Assembly: GCA_021805545.1 (NCBI GenBank)
Contig: JAJZFB010000067.1
Span: 1 to 64,000, forward strand
Length of the DNA stretch: 64,000 bases
Source: Pseudomonadota bacterium
Lineage (GTDB): Bacteria > Pseudomonadota > Alphaproteobacteria > Acetobacterales > Acetobacteraceae
Direction of reading: 5' to 3'
The position numbers and the translations under genes were made by a program. Under the pieces are notes generated by a model that saw nothing but the letters and a program-made list of their open reading frames with translations, did not search any database and was not told the origin of the DNA. Shown here piece after piece: positions 7,828 to 17,600 of this stretch; positions within the stretch are counted from its first letter, which is position 1, and each line of letters begins with the position of its first letter.

Positions 7828-10221
7828 CTAGTCCACCACCAGCAAGGCCGGGTCCGCCTTGGGCCAAGGCTGCTGCGCCACCAGCCCGGCACCTGGGCTA
7901 ATTTTGGCAAAAGCCTCCTCACCCAAATGCGGCATCATCGGCGCCACCAGCCGGGCGATCATCTCCGCCCCCTCAAACCGGGCAAAAACCTGCTCATCCG
8001 TCTCCGCCGCCTGGCCAAAAACAGCACCCGTCAGCTCGTACAGCTTCGCCACCGCCAGGTTAAAGGCAAAACTATCCAGCGCCTCGGTCACCGCCGCTAT
8101 GGTCCGGTGCGTCAATTGCCGCAGCTTTTTCGCCTCGCCTGAAAAACTTTCAGGCTTGGCCACGCGCCGCTCGCCTGCAACCTGCACCGCCAGCCGGTAC
8201 AGGCGCTGCACAAACCTGTAAGCCCCCTGCACACCCGCTTCGGTCCATTCCACATCGCGCTCAGGCGGATTATCCGAGAGCACAAACCACCTCGCCGTAT
8301 CCGCCCCAAACCGGTCCACAATCGCGCCCGGGTCCACCGTATTGCGCTTGGATTTGGACATTTTCTCAACACGCCCAACAATCACGGGTTTTCCGGTCGC
8401 GCGGTGCGTTGCCCCATCCGCGCCCTTCACCACCTCGTCAGGATAAAGCCAGCTCCCGCCTTCATCCTTGTAAGATTCATGCGTCACCATGCCTTGCGTG
8501 AACAGCCCGGCAAACGGCTCCTTAACCGTTACATATCCGGTCTTTTCCAGCGCCCGGGTAAAAAACCGCGCATACAGCAAGTGCAAAATGGCATGTTCAA
8601 TGCCACCCACATACTGGTCCACCGGCAGCCAGTGCCGCACAGCCTCCACATCCACCGGCGCCGTGGCGCGCGGCGCGCAAAACCGGGCAAAATACCACGA
8701 GCTATCAACAAACGTATCAAACGTATCGGTCTCGCGCCGCGCTGCCTTGCCGCAGGCCGGGCAGTTCACCTTGCTCCATGTGGGGTGGTGGTCCAGCGGG
8801 TTGCCGGGCTTCTCAAAGCTCACATCCTTGGGCAATTCCACCGGCAGTTGCTCATCCGGCACGGCTTGCGGGCCGCAAGCCTCGCAATGAATCACCGGTA
8901 TCGGGCAACCCCAGTAACGCTGGCGCGAAATACCCCAATCGCGCAACCGCCAATTGGTCACACCCTTGCCCGCGCCAATCCTCTCCAGCTCGGCAATCGC
9001 CGCCGGTTTGGCCTTTTCCGTGCTCAGCCCGGTCAAAAAGCCAGAATTCACAATCACGCCCTCGCCATCCAGCGCCTTGGCGCCAATCTCCGGCACCTCG
9101 TCAGCATTCGGCGCCACAACCACCGGCACGGGCAGCTTATATTTCCGGGCAAACTCCAAATCACGCTGGTCGCCGCACGGGCAGCCAAAAATCGCCCCTG
9201 TGCCATATTCCATCAGCACAAAATTGGCGATCCAAACCGGGTATTTCGCTCCATTGAACGGATTGACGACCTCCAGCCCTGTCGCAAAACCGCGCTTCTC
9301 GGCTGCCTCAATCACGGCCTCGGATGTCCCCTGGCGCTCACATTCCGCAATAAACGCCGCCGCCCCGGCGTTTTGCGTGGCCACGGCCTGGGCAATCGGG
9401 TGCTCCGGCGCAATCGCCAGAAACGACATGCCAAACAGCGTATCTGGCCGCGTTGTATAAACCGTCACATCCTCAATGCCGGCCACAGGCGCGGCCAGCT
9501 TAAAGGTCACCTCCGCGCCCTGCGAATAACCAATCCAGTTTTCCTGCATCAGCTTCACGCGCTCTGGCCAGCGCTCCAGCGTTTTCAGCCCGTCCAGCAA
9601 TTCCGGCGCAAAATCGGTAATTTTCAAAAACCACTGCGAGAGTTTTTTCTTCTCCACCAGCGCGCCCGAGCGCCAGCCCCGCCCGTCAATCACCTGCTCA
9701 TTGGCCAGCACGGTCATATCCACCGGGTCCCAGTTCACATAGGCATCGCGCCGCTCAACCAGCCCGGCCTTCCAGAACTCGATGAAAATCTTCTGCTGCT
9801 GGCCATAATATTCGGCATCGCAAGTGGCAAATTCGCGCGCCCAATCCAGCGAGAAGCCCATGCGCTTCAGCTCGCCCCGCATATTGGCGATGTTCGCATA
9901 GGTCCAATCCGTAGGGCTGGCCTTGTTCTCGCGCGCCGCATTCTCGGCCGGCAGGCCAAACGCGTCCCACCCCATAGGGTGCAGCACGTCAAACCCCTGT
10001 GCCCGCTTATAGCGCGCCACCACATCGCCCAGCGTATAATTACGCACATGCCCCATATGGATTTTGCCGGAGGGGTAGGGAAACATCTCCAGCACATAAT
10101 ATTTGGGCTTGCCCGCTACGGGCACATCGGCGGCGGCAAAACAGCCGGCTGCTTCCCATCTGGCCTGCCAATGCGGCTCGGCCTGGGCAAAATCATAACG
10201 CGCGGTTTCAGTGTCTGACAT
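7828..10221 (-). CDS. leuS: Leucyl-tRNA synthetase, main body (premature TAG before the C-terminal domain)
   Basis: Class I synthetase charging tRNA-Leu. It shows the HIGH-type motif [15 protein letters not shown], the editing domain region ([11 protein letters not shown]), the zinc-type cysteines, and the KMSKS motif ([17 protein letters not shown]). The frame can be extended to 10287 but family similarity begins at the ATG at 10221 ([11 protein letters not shown]). The open frame ends at a TAG after DPALLVVD, about 60 residues early, and the missing domain continues in frame. In a presumably essential gene this is odd. lptE and holA follow downstream. Confidence 0.93.
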   Translation of the reverse strand: MSDTETARYDFAQAEPHWQARWEAAGCFAAADVPVAGKPKYYVLEMFPYPSGKIHMGHVRNYTLGDVVARYKRAQGFDVLHPMGWDAFGLPAENAARENKASPTDWTYANIANMRGELKRMGFSLDWAREFATCDAEYYGQQQKIFIEFWKAGLVERRDAYVNWDPVDMTVLANEQVIDGRGWRSGALVEKKKLSQWFLKITDFAPELLDGLKTLERWPERVKLMQENWIGYSQGAEVTFKLAAPVAGIEDVTVYTTRPDTLFGMSFLAIAPEHPIAQAVATQNAGAAAFIAECERQGTSEAVIEAAEKRGFATGLEVVNPFNGAKYPVWIANFVLMEYGTGAIFGCPCGDQRDLEFARKYKLPVPVVVAPNADEVPEIGAKALDGEGVIVNSGFLTGLSTEKAKPAAIAELERIGAGKGVTNWRLRDWGISRQRYWGCPIPVIHCEACGPQAVPDEQLPVELPKDVSFEKPGNPLDHHPTWSKVNCPACGKAARRETDTFDTFVDSSWYFARFCAPRATAPVDVEAVRHWLPVDQYVGGIEHAILHLLYARFFTRALEKTGYVTVKEPFAGLFTQGMVTHESYKDEGGSWLYPDEVVKGADGATHRATGKPVIVGRVEKMSKSKRNTVDPGAIVDRFGADTARWFVLSDNPPERDVEWTEAGVQGAYRFVQRLYRLAVQVAGERRVAKPESFSGEAKKLRQLTHRTIAAVTEALDSFAFNLAVAKLYELTGAVFGQAAETDEQVFARFEGAEMIARLVAPMMPHLGEEAFAKISPGAGLVAQQPWPKADPALLVVD

Positions 10222-10290
10222 GGCGCCCCGTCTTATCCGCCGGGGCGCGCGCCGCCAAGTGGCACCACACAGGCACCAAAACCACAATTC

Positions 10291-11151
10291 TCACCCCTCG
10301 CCAGCCTTACCATGCTTGGCGTGCCAATTATCCATCAGCTTCAGCACCGTCGCCGCCGTTTCCTCAATCGAGCGCCTGGTCACATCAATCGTCGGCCACC
10401 CCTTGGCATTGCACAGGCGCCGCGCCCATAGCAACTCCTTCTCCACGGCCTCGTAATCCACGTAATCAGTGTTATCACTCTTCGCGAATCCCACCTGCGC
10501 GCCTGTATTAATCAGTTGCAGCCTGTGGCGGCGTATATCAATCAACGATTTCGGGTCGATGGTCAGCCCCACCACCGGGCAGCGCGCATGGTTCAGCTCG
10601 TCCGGCGGCTCCACCCCCGGCACAAGCGGTATATTCAGCGCCTTTATGCCCCTGTTGGCCAAATAAAAGCAGGTCGGCGTTTTGGAAGAGCGCGAAACCC
10701 CCACCAGCACCACATCCGCATCGCCAATGCCCCGGTTGGCCTGCCCGTCATCATGGCTGATCACGTAATGCATGGCATCTATCCGGCGGAAATAATCGGC
10801 ATCCAGCACATATTGCCGCCCTGGCCTGTGCTTGGCCGGGGCGCCAATCTGCGCCTGCAGCATCCCCAATATCGGGTCGAGCACATGTATCAGCGGCACG
10901 CCCATGCGCGCACAGGCGGAATCCAGCTCATGCCGCAGCGCATCATCCACCAGCGAGCATAAAACCGGCCCCGGCTCGGCCTGAATCCCCTCCAGAACAC
11001 GGTGCAGTTGCAGCCTTGAGCGTATCAGCGACCAGCGATGGTACGAAATCTGCGTCTCATCAAACTGCGCCACGGCGGCCCGCGCCAAAGCGGTCAAAGT
11101 ATCCCCAGTGGCGTCGGATATCAGGTGTAAATTCAGCTTATCACTCTCCAT
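10291..11151 (-). CDS. ppsR: Pyruvate,water dikinase / PPDK regulatory protein (DUF299 kinase-phosphotransferase)
   Basis: About 286 aa. Bifunctional ADP-dependent kinase and phosphate-dependent phosphorylase that regulates PEP synthase or PPDK. It opens [14 protein letters not shown] and has the P-loop segment [19 protein letters not shown], both diagnostic. The ATG at 11151 is chosen because similarity starts there; the longer frame to 11292 runs through the AT-rich origin region. It is divergent from hemE. This protein is, to my recollection, the RP001 homologue that flanks the origin in Rickettsia and Caulobacter. Confidence 0.92.
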   Translation of the reverse strand: MESDKLNLHLISDATGDTLTALARAAVAQFDETQISYHRWSLIRSRLQLHRVLEGIQAEPGPVLCSLVDDALRHELDSACARMGVPLIHVLDPILGMLQAQIGAPAKHRPGRQYVLDADYFRRIDAMHYVISHDDGQANRGIGDADVVLVGVSRSSKTPTCFYLANRGIKALNIPLVPGVEPPDELNHARCPVVGLTIDPKSLIDIRRHRLQLINTGAQVGFAKSDNTDYVDYEAVEKELLWARRLCNAKGWPTIDVTRRSIEETAATVLKLMDNWHAKHGKAGEG

Positions 11152-11265
11152 AAATGTCTTAATAGCGTGGATTACTCTCCCCCGCGCCCGGTATTTTCGG
11201 CAAGCCGGGGATAAAATTAACAATTCAAGAACGCGGGACAGATTCCGGCAACCCCCTCTCAACCA

Positions 11266-11274
11266 TGTGAATAA
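11266..11274 (-). promoter_or_regulatory. DnaA box with one mismatch
   Basis: TGTGAATAA, one base from consensus and in the same orientation as the perfect box 55 bp downstream. Confidence 0.5.
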
Positions 11275-11320
11275 CTGCGGTGGATACCTCAAAATCAGCA
11301 GCTTATCCTTGGTTTCTTTC

Positions 11321-11329
11321 TGTGGATAA
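11321..11329 (-). promoter_or_regulatory. Consensus DnaA box
   Basis: TGTGGATAA, the exact reverse complement of TTATCCACA, in the ppsR-hemE gap. It is the best of several DnaA-box-like words clustered there. Confidence 0.7.
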
Positions 11330-11433
11330 GTTTGTGGGTTTTCTCCCCAATAGCCTTAACCCCCATAACTCACAGGGTTAAACACCTACCCCTCCTCTTT
11401 TATAAAAGAGTGATTATGGTTTAGGCGGTGTTG

Positions 11434-12444
11434 ATGAAACTTCTCCAGGTCCTGAATGGCGAGCCTGTCTGGCCGCCGCCGGTTTGGCTCATGCGCCAGG
11501 CCGGGCGTTATCTGCCGGAATACCGGGCCACCCGCGCCCAGGCGGGAGATTTCATCTCGCTCTGCCTCAACCCGTCCCTGGCCGCCGAGGTCACGCTCCA
11601 GCCCATCCGCAAATTCGGGTTCGACGCGGCCATCCTGTTTTCCGACATCCTGATTCTCCCCATGGCGCTGGGCCAGGATCTGCGCTTTACCGAGGGTGAA
11701 GGCCCGCGCCTGCCGCCCTTGCAGCACATCCAGCAGCTCAACCTGGCCAAAGCCCCCGGCATCTACGCGCCGGTGCTGCAAACCGTCGCCAATCTGCGCG
11801 CCAGCCTGCCGCCGCAAACCGCCCTCATCGGCTTCGCCGGCAGCCCCGCCACCGTCTCCTGCTATATGCTCGATGGCGAAGGCGGCGGCGGTTTCCCCCG
11901 CACCCGCCAGCTTGCCTATGAGCAGCCGGGTTTTATGGATAACGTCATCGAATTACTGGCCGAGGCCACAATCACCTATCTCCAGGGCCAGCTCGATGCC
12001 GGGGCCGATTGCCTGATGCTGTTCGAAAGCTGGGCCGGCATTTTCCCGCCTGCCCAGTTCCGCAAATATGTCATCGCCCCCACGCGCCGCATCACCACCG
12101 CCCTCAGGGCCAAAAATCCCGGGGTCAAAATCATCGGCTTTCCCCGCCTCGCCGGGCTCATGCTGGGCGAATATGCGCGCGAGGCCGGGGTGGACGCGAT
12201 AGGGCTGGATACCGTCACCGGCCTGGCGGAAGCCAAAGCCGCCTGCCCGCCAAACACCATCTTCCAGGGCAATCTCGACCCGCTTTTGCTCAAGCTCGGC
12301 GGCAAGGCCATGGATGAAGAAGTGCAATCCCTGCTGTCCAGCCTCAAAACCCGCCCGCATATCTTCAATCTGGGCCACGGCATCACGCCCGATGTGCCGG
12401 AGCAAAACGTGGCACGGCTCATGGAGCTTATACGGGGCGCATAA
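11434..12444 (+). CDS. hemE: Uroporphyrinogen decarboxylase
   Basis: Converts uroporphyrinogen III to coproporphyrinogen III; about 336 aa. The N-terminal PVWLMRQAGRYLPEYR motif and the segments AILFSDILILP and YEQPGFMDNVIELLAEATITYL are diagnostic. ATG 11434 is preferred because AGG at 11423-11425 is 8 nt upstream; GTG 11428 in the same frame is possible. The stop overlaps the hemH start by 1 nt (TAATG). It marks the right border of the putative origin. Confidence 0.95.
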   Translation: MKLLQVLNGEPVWPPPVWLMRQAGRYLPEYRATRAQAGDFISLCLNPSLAAEVTLQPIRKFGFDAAILFSDILILPMALGQDLRFTEGEGPRLPPLQHIQQLNLAKAPGIYAPVLQTVANLRASLPPQTALIGFAGSPATVSCYMLDGEGGGGFPRTRQLAYEQPGFMDNVIELLAEATITYLQGQLDAGADCLMLFESWAGIFPPAQFRKYVIAPTRRITTALRAKNPGVKIIGFPRLAGLMLGEYAREAGVDAIGLDTVTGLAEAKAACPPNTIFQGNLDPLLLKLGGKAMDEEVQSLLSSLKTRPHIFNLGHGITPDVPEQNVARLMELIRGA

Positions 12445-13469
12445 TGCGGACAGCCATCATCCTGTTCAACCTTGGCGGACCAGATAAGCCGGAAGCCATA
12501 AAACCCTTCCGGGTCAATCTGTTTTCCGACAAGGCGATCATCCGCGCCCCCATCTTCATCCGCTTCTGGCTGGCCCGCCTCATCGCCGCGTCATCGGCCA
12601 AGGCCGCCGTTGCCAATTACGCGCTCATGGGCGGCAAATCACCGCTCCTCGCGCACACCCAAGCCCAGGCCAGCGCGCTGGAACAAGCGCTCGGCCCCGG
12701 GCATAAATGTTTCCCCGTCATGCGCTACTGGCACCCTTTCGCGCACGAGGTGGCCAAAGAGGTAAAGCTCTGGAACCCGGACCGCATCCTCCTCCTGCCG
12801 CTCTATCCGCAATTTTCCACAACCACCACCGGCTCCTCACTCAATAACTGGCGCGAGGAAGCCGCCAGGGCGGGCCTTGCCATACCCACCACCACCATCT
12901 GCTGCTGGCACGATGACCCGGCCTACGCCGCCGCCATGGCCACCCTGGTGGACGAAAAAATCGCCGAGGCCCAAGCCACCTTGCCCGGTGCAAAACACCG
13001 CATCCTCTACTCCGCCCACGGCCTGCCGGAGAGCATCGTCAAATCCGGCGACCCCTACCAGGCGCAAATCGAATCCAGCGCCGCCGCCATCCAATCCCGC
13101 CTCAAACAACCGGGCATCGAGCACCAGATTTCCTACCAATCCCGCGCCACCCCGCAAAAATGGCTCTCCCCCAGCACCGTCGAGGCCATAGAGCAAGCCG
13201 GGCGCGATAAAACCGCCCTCATCATCGTCCCCATCGCCTTTGTCTCAGACCATATCGAAACCCTGGTCGAGCTGGACATAGAAAACCGCCATCTCGCGGC
13301 GCAATGCGGTGTGCCCGGCTATTTCCGCGTCCGCGCCGCCAACAGCAATCCCGCCTTCATCGCCGCCTTGGCGGGCATTGTGCAACGTGCCACAGCACCC
13401 GGCCTGTGCCGCGCCGGCCCGGCTTGCCAGGGGCATAAAAACTGCCCATGGACCAGCCATGCCGCCTGA
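12444..13469 (+). CDS. hemH: Ferrochelatase
   Basis: Inserts Fe2+ into protoporphyrin IX; 341 aa. It opens AIILFNLGGPDKPEAIKPF, with YALMGGKSPLL, the ILYSAHGLPESIVKSGDPY active-site block (catalytic His), and the PIAFVSDHIETLVELD block. The tail carries three cysteines (GLCRAGPACQGHKNCPW), which may be part of a [2Fe-2S] cluster as reported for some bacterial ferrochelatases. That is inference because the fourth ligand is not assigned. It overlaps hemE by 1 nt and the next gene by 11 nt. Confidence 0.95.
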   Translation: MRTAIILFNLGGPDKPEAIKPFRVNLFSDKAIIRAPIFIRFWLARLIAASSAKAAVANYALMGGKSPLLAHTQAQASALEQALGPGHKCFPVMRYWHPFAHEVAKEVKLWNPDRILLLPLYPQFSTTTTGSSLNNWREEAARAGLAIPTTTICCWHDDPAYAAAMATLVDEKIAEAQATLPGAKHRILYSAHGLPESIVKSGDPYQAQIESSAAAIQSRLKQPGIEHQISYQSRATPQKWLSPSTVEAIEQAGRDKTALIIVPIAFVSDHIETLVELDIENRHLAAQCGVPGYFRVRAANSNPAFIAALAGIVQRATAPGLCRAGPACQGHKNCPWTSHAA

Positions 13470-14118
13470 CCTGATTATCTTCGACTGCGACGGTGTCCTG
13501 ATCGACAGCGAAGGCGTTGCCTCCAGCGTCGTCGCCGAGAACCTCACCGCCCTTGGCTGGGCCATGGACGCGCCTGAGGCCATGCGCCTCTTCATGGGCA
13601 TGTCGATCACCGACATGGTGCCGATGATCGAAACCCGGCTAAACCGCGCATTGCCGGAAAATTGGCGCCCGGATCTGGCGCAAAAACTGGTCGAGGCGCT
13701 CGGCACAAAGTCCAAGCTCATCCCCGGCGCGGCGGAATTGCTGCACGAGGTTACAGCACGCGGCATAAACTGGCGCATCGCCTCCAATTCCTCCGATGAG
13801 GAAATGCACGTCAAATTCACCCGCACCGGCATTTCCCACCTCACCGCCGGGCGCGCCTATTCCGCCGCCAGCGTCATCGCCCAAGGCGGCCGCCCCAAAC
13901 CAGCACCCGATCTTTTCCTCGCCGCCGCCGCCTCGGCCAATGTGGCGCCGGAGCGTTGCATCGTGCTGGAAGACAGCGTTTTGGGCGTCACCGGCGCGGT
14001 TGCCGCTGGCATGGTCTGCTACGGCTTTGCCCCGCATGGCGATGGCGCGTATCTGCTCGCCGCCGGGGCCGCGCAAATCTTCACCCGCCTCGATGAGATT
14101 CTCGGAGTGTTCGCATGA
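13459..14118 (+). CDS. HAD-superfamily hydrolase, subfamily IA (phosphoglycolate-phosphatase-like)
   Basis: About 219 aa. HAD motif I DLIIFDCDGVLIDSE is at the very start, motif II is near ASNSS, and motifs III/IV are KPAPDLFLAAA and IVLEDSVLGVTGA. The cap is the helical C1 type found in phosphoglycolate and beta-phosphoglucomutase-like enzymes. The ATG at 13459 is chosen as the first start before motif I; it overlaps hemH by 11 nt. hemJ overlaps its end by 4 nt. Substrate not determinable from sequence. Confidence 0.85.
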   Translation: MPPDLIIFDCDGVLIDSEGVASSVVAENLTALGWAMDAPEAMRLFMGMSITDMVPMIETRLNRALPENWRPDLAQKLVEALGTKSKLIPGAAELLHEVTARGINWRIASNSSDEEMHVKFTRTGISHLTAGRAYSAASVIAQGGRPKPAPDLFLAAAASANVAPERCIVLEDSVLGVTGAVAAGMVCYGFAPHGDGAYLLAAGAAQIFTRLDEILGVFA

Positions 14119-14561
14119 CGATCGCCGCCTTCACGCCCTGGTTCCATTGGTTCCTCGCCTTCCACATCATCAGCTTCACGGCCTGGATGGCCGGCATGTT
14201 CTATCTGCCCCGGCTCTTCGTCTATCATTGCCAGACCATTCCCGGCACGGCGGAATCCGAGCGCTTCAAGGTGATGGAAGCCAAGCTCATGCGCATCATC
14301 ATCAACCCGGCGATGATCGCGACTTTCCTGTTCGGCATCCTCCTCATCCTCACCCCCGGCACAGTGAACTGGCATGCCCCCTGGTGGTGGACCAAGCTCA
14401 CCGCCTTGTTCCTCATGACCGGTTTCCACGGCGCCATGTCGCGCTGGCGCAAGGATTTCCTCAACGACCGCAACACGCGGCCCGAGAAATTCTACCGCAT
14501 CGCGAATGAGGTACCGACGATCCTCTTCATCATCATCGTGCTGGCGGTGGTGGTGCGGTAA
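14115..14561 (+). CDS. hemJ: Protoporphyrinogen IX oxidase HemJ
   Basis: Small four-helix membrane protein, 148 aa, the oxygen-independent type of protoporphyrinogen oxidase in many alphaproteobacteria. It shows HIISFTAWMAGMFYLPRLFVYH, then MRIIINPAMIATFLFGILLI and the LMTGFHGAMSRWRKDF region, matching the HemJ (formerly UPF0093) pattern including conserved His. With hemE and hemH it forms a late-haem-synthesis operon, with an HAD phosphatase between. Confidence 0.9.
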   Translation: MTIAAFTPWFHWFLAFHIISFTAWMAGMFYLPRLFVYHCQTIPGTAESERFKVMEAKLMRIIINPAMIATFLFGILLILTPGTVNWHAPWWWTKLTALFLMTGFHGAMSRWRKDFLNDRNTRPEKFYRIANEVPTILFIIIVLAVVVR

Positions 14562-14664
14562 CATCAGAGATTTGCTGCAATGCACAAATAAGGCTAATTA
14601 ATAGCCATAAGTATCGTGCAAGCAGCGGGGCGGCCACCGCCCCGGCGTTTCGGGAGTAAAAAAC

Positions 14665-17600
14665 GTGCAAAAATTCAAGCGCCTTCTCGTCGCCAACCGG
14701 TCCGAAATCGCCATCCGCGTCATGCGCGCCGCGGCCGAGCTGGGCATTTCCACAATCGCCGTTTACCCCGAGCACGACAAACTCTCCCTGCACCGTTTCA
14801 AGGCGGACGAGGCCTATCTCATCGGCCGCGGCAAAGGCCCCATCGAGGCTTACCTTTCCATCGACGAGGTGATCCGCGCCGCCAAGCTCTCCGGTGCCGA
14901 TGCCATCCATCCCGGCTACGGCTTCCTGTCAGAAAACCCCGAATTCGCCGAAGCCTGCGCCCAAGCCGGCATCACCTTCATCGGCCCGCGCCCGGAAACC
15001 ATGCGCCAGCTCGGCAACAAAGTGGCCGCGCGCAACCTCGCCATCTCCGTCGGCGTGCCTGTCATGCCCGCCACGGACCCGCTCCCCTATAACGATAACG
15101 AAATCAAACATCTCGCTGCCGAAGTCGGCTACCCGGTCATGCTCAAGGCAAGCTGGGGTGGCGGCGGGCGCGGCATGCGCCCCATCGAGAGCGAGGACAC
15201 GCTGCTGGACTCCGTCGCCGCCGCACGGCGCGAGGCCAAGGCGGCGTTTGGCAACGATGAAGTCTATCTCGAAAAACTCGTCCGCCGCGCCTTTCACGTC
15301 GAGGTCCAGCTCCTCGGCGACTCCCATGGCAACCTCGTGCATCTGTTCGAGCGCGATTGCTCCATCCAGCGCCGCCACCAGAAAGTCATCGAGCGCGCCC
15401 CGGCCCCGTACATGGACGATGCTTCCCGTGAAGCATTATGCAACGCGGCCCTGGCCATTGGCCGCGCGACAAATTATTGCAACGCCGGCACGGTCGAGTT
15501 TCTCATGGACCGCGACACAGGCAAATTCTACTTCATCGAGGTCAATCCCCGCGTCCAGGTCGAGCACACCGTTACAGAGGTCGTCACCGGCATCGACATT
15601 GTAAAAGCCCAAATCCACATCGCCGAAGGCGGCCATGCCGGCAATTTCGCCGAAACCGGCGTACCGGAGCAGCAGGACATCCGCCTCTCCGGCCACGCCC
15701 TGCAATGCCGCATCACCACCGAGAACCCCGAAAACAATTTCGTCCCCGATTACGGCCGCATCACCGCCTATCGCGGCGCCTATGGTTTCGGTATCCGCAC
15801 AGATGGCGGCACCGCCTATTCCGGCGCCGTCGTCACGCGGTTTTACGATGCGCTGCTGGAAAAAGTCACTGCCTGGGCGCCCACGGCGGATGAAGCCATC
15901 GCCCGCATGGACCGCGCCTTGCGCGAATACCGCATACGCGGCGTGGCCACCAACCTCACCTTCCTGGAAACCCTGCTGGGACACCCCGATTTCCGCTCCG
16001 GCAACTACACCACGCGCTTTATCGACAACACGCCAGAGCTCTTCGCCGTCAAGCGCCGGCTGGACCGCGCTACCAAACTTCTGCGCTACATCGCCGATGT
16101 CACGGTCAACGGCCACCCGGAAACGCGTGGCAAACCGCTGCCCTCCCCCAACGCCCGCACCCCGCAAGCGCCCTATTTCGGCGATGAGCGCGCCGATGGC
16201 ACCAAGCAGCTCCTCGACAAGCTCGGCCCCAAGGGCTTTGCGCAATGGATGCTGGAACAAAAACGCGCTTTGGTGACAGACACGACGATGCGCGACGCGC
16301 ATCAATCGCTGCTCGCCACACGCATGCGCACGCACGACCTTGTGGCCGCCGCCAAGCCAACCTCCGTTGCCTTGCCGCAGCTTTTCTCGCTGGAATGCTG
16401 GGGCGGCGCCACGTTCGATGTTTCCATGCGCTTCCTGCAGGAAGGCCCATGGGACCGTTTGAGCCTGCTGCGCCAGCGCGCGCCCAATATATTGCTGCAA
16501 ATGCTGCTGCGCGGCGCCAATGGCGTGGGCTACAAAAATTACCCCGATAACGTCGTCAAATTCTTCGTCAGCCAGGCAGCGGAGGCGGGCATAGACCTGT
16601 TCCGCATCTTCGACTGTCTCAACTGGGTCGAGAATATGCGTGTCGCCATCGACGCCGTTGCCGAATGCGGCAAGCTGGCGGAAGGCGCGCTGTGCTACAC
16701 CGGCGATATTCTCGACCCCAGCCGCGCCAAATATTCGCTTAATTACTATGTGAATCTGGCAAAAGAGCTGGAGGCCGCCGGCTGCCACATCATCGCCATC
16801 AAAGACATGGCCGGGCTGCTCAAGCCCGCCGCCGCCAGCGTATTGGTAAAAGCCCTGAAGGAAAGCGTGGGCCTGCCCATCCATCTGCACACGCACGACA
16901 CATCCGGAATTTCCGCCGCCACGGTTCTGGCCGCCGTGCATGCGGGGGTCGATGCGTTCGATGCCGCCATGGACCCGATGTCCGGCCTCACCGCCCAGCC
17001 CTGCCTCGGCTCGCTGGTGGAAGCCCTGCGCCATACCGGGCGCGATACAGGCCTCGACCCTGCCGCCATCCGCCAGCTCAGCTTTTATTGGGAGGCCGTG
17101 CGCGCCCAATACGCGGCGTTTGAAAGCGACCTGCAATCCGGCGCGTCTGAAGTCTATCTGCACGAAATGCCCGGCGGGCAATTCACCAATCTGCGCGAGC
17201 AGGCCCGCAGCCTGGGGCTGGAAACACGCTGGCACGAAGTCGCCCGCGCCTATCGCGACGCGAATGATCTGTTCGGCGACATCGTCAAAGTCACACCATC
17301 CTCCAAGGTGGTTGGCGATATGGCGCTGATGATGGTCAGCCAGAATCTCACGCCCGAAATGGTGCTGGAGCCCGCGAAGGAAATCTCCTTCCCGCAATCA
17401 GTGGTCGAGATGATGCATGGCGATCTGGGCCAGCCTCCCGGCGGCTGGCCCGAGGCCATCCAGAAGAAAGTGCTGAAAGGTGCTGCGCCCATAACAATGC
17501 GCCCCGGCGCGCTGATGAAGGATGAAGACATCGAAGCCGCGCGCAAACAGGCGGAAGAAACCTGCGGCATCCCGATGAATGACCGTATCCTGGCTTCCTA

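Larger units (their letters stand above)
11152..11433. other. Probable chromosomal replication origin (oriC)
   Basis: A 282-bp non-coding gap between the divergent ppsR and hemE genes. It holds a perfect DnaA box TGTGGATAA (11321-11329), a one-mismatch box TGTGAATAA (11266-11274) and weaker relatives (CGGGGATAA near 11206, TTATCCTTG near 11303, GGTGGATAC near 11279). AT-rich stretches flank them (around 11211-11230 and 11398-11420), unusual in this GC-rich window. The hemE-oriC-RP001 arrangement is known for Caulobacter and Rickettsia. parABS is about 5 kb away. The left part must also hold the ppsR promoter and the right part the hemE promoter. Confidence 0.75.

Noticed and set aside
7828..7830. 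TAG recoded as a sense codon in this organism
   Set aside because: hemA, nadC and nrtR in this window end with TAG at the expected protein ends, so TAG is a normal stop here. A local explanation for leuS is more likely.
8404..10218. 600-codon plus-strand frame opposite leuS
   Set aside because: Antisense shadow of leuS; Arg/His/Pro-rich, no domains, no ribosome site.
15436..17397. 650-codon minus-strand frame opposite pyc
   Set aside because: Antisense shadow of pyruvate carboxylase with Gly/Ala/Gln-rich composition and no start signals.
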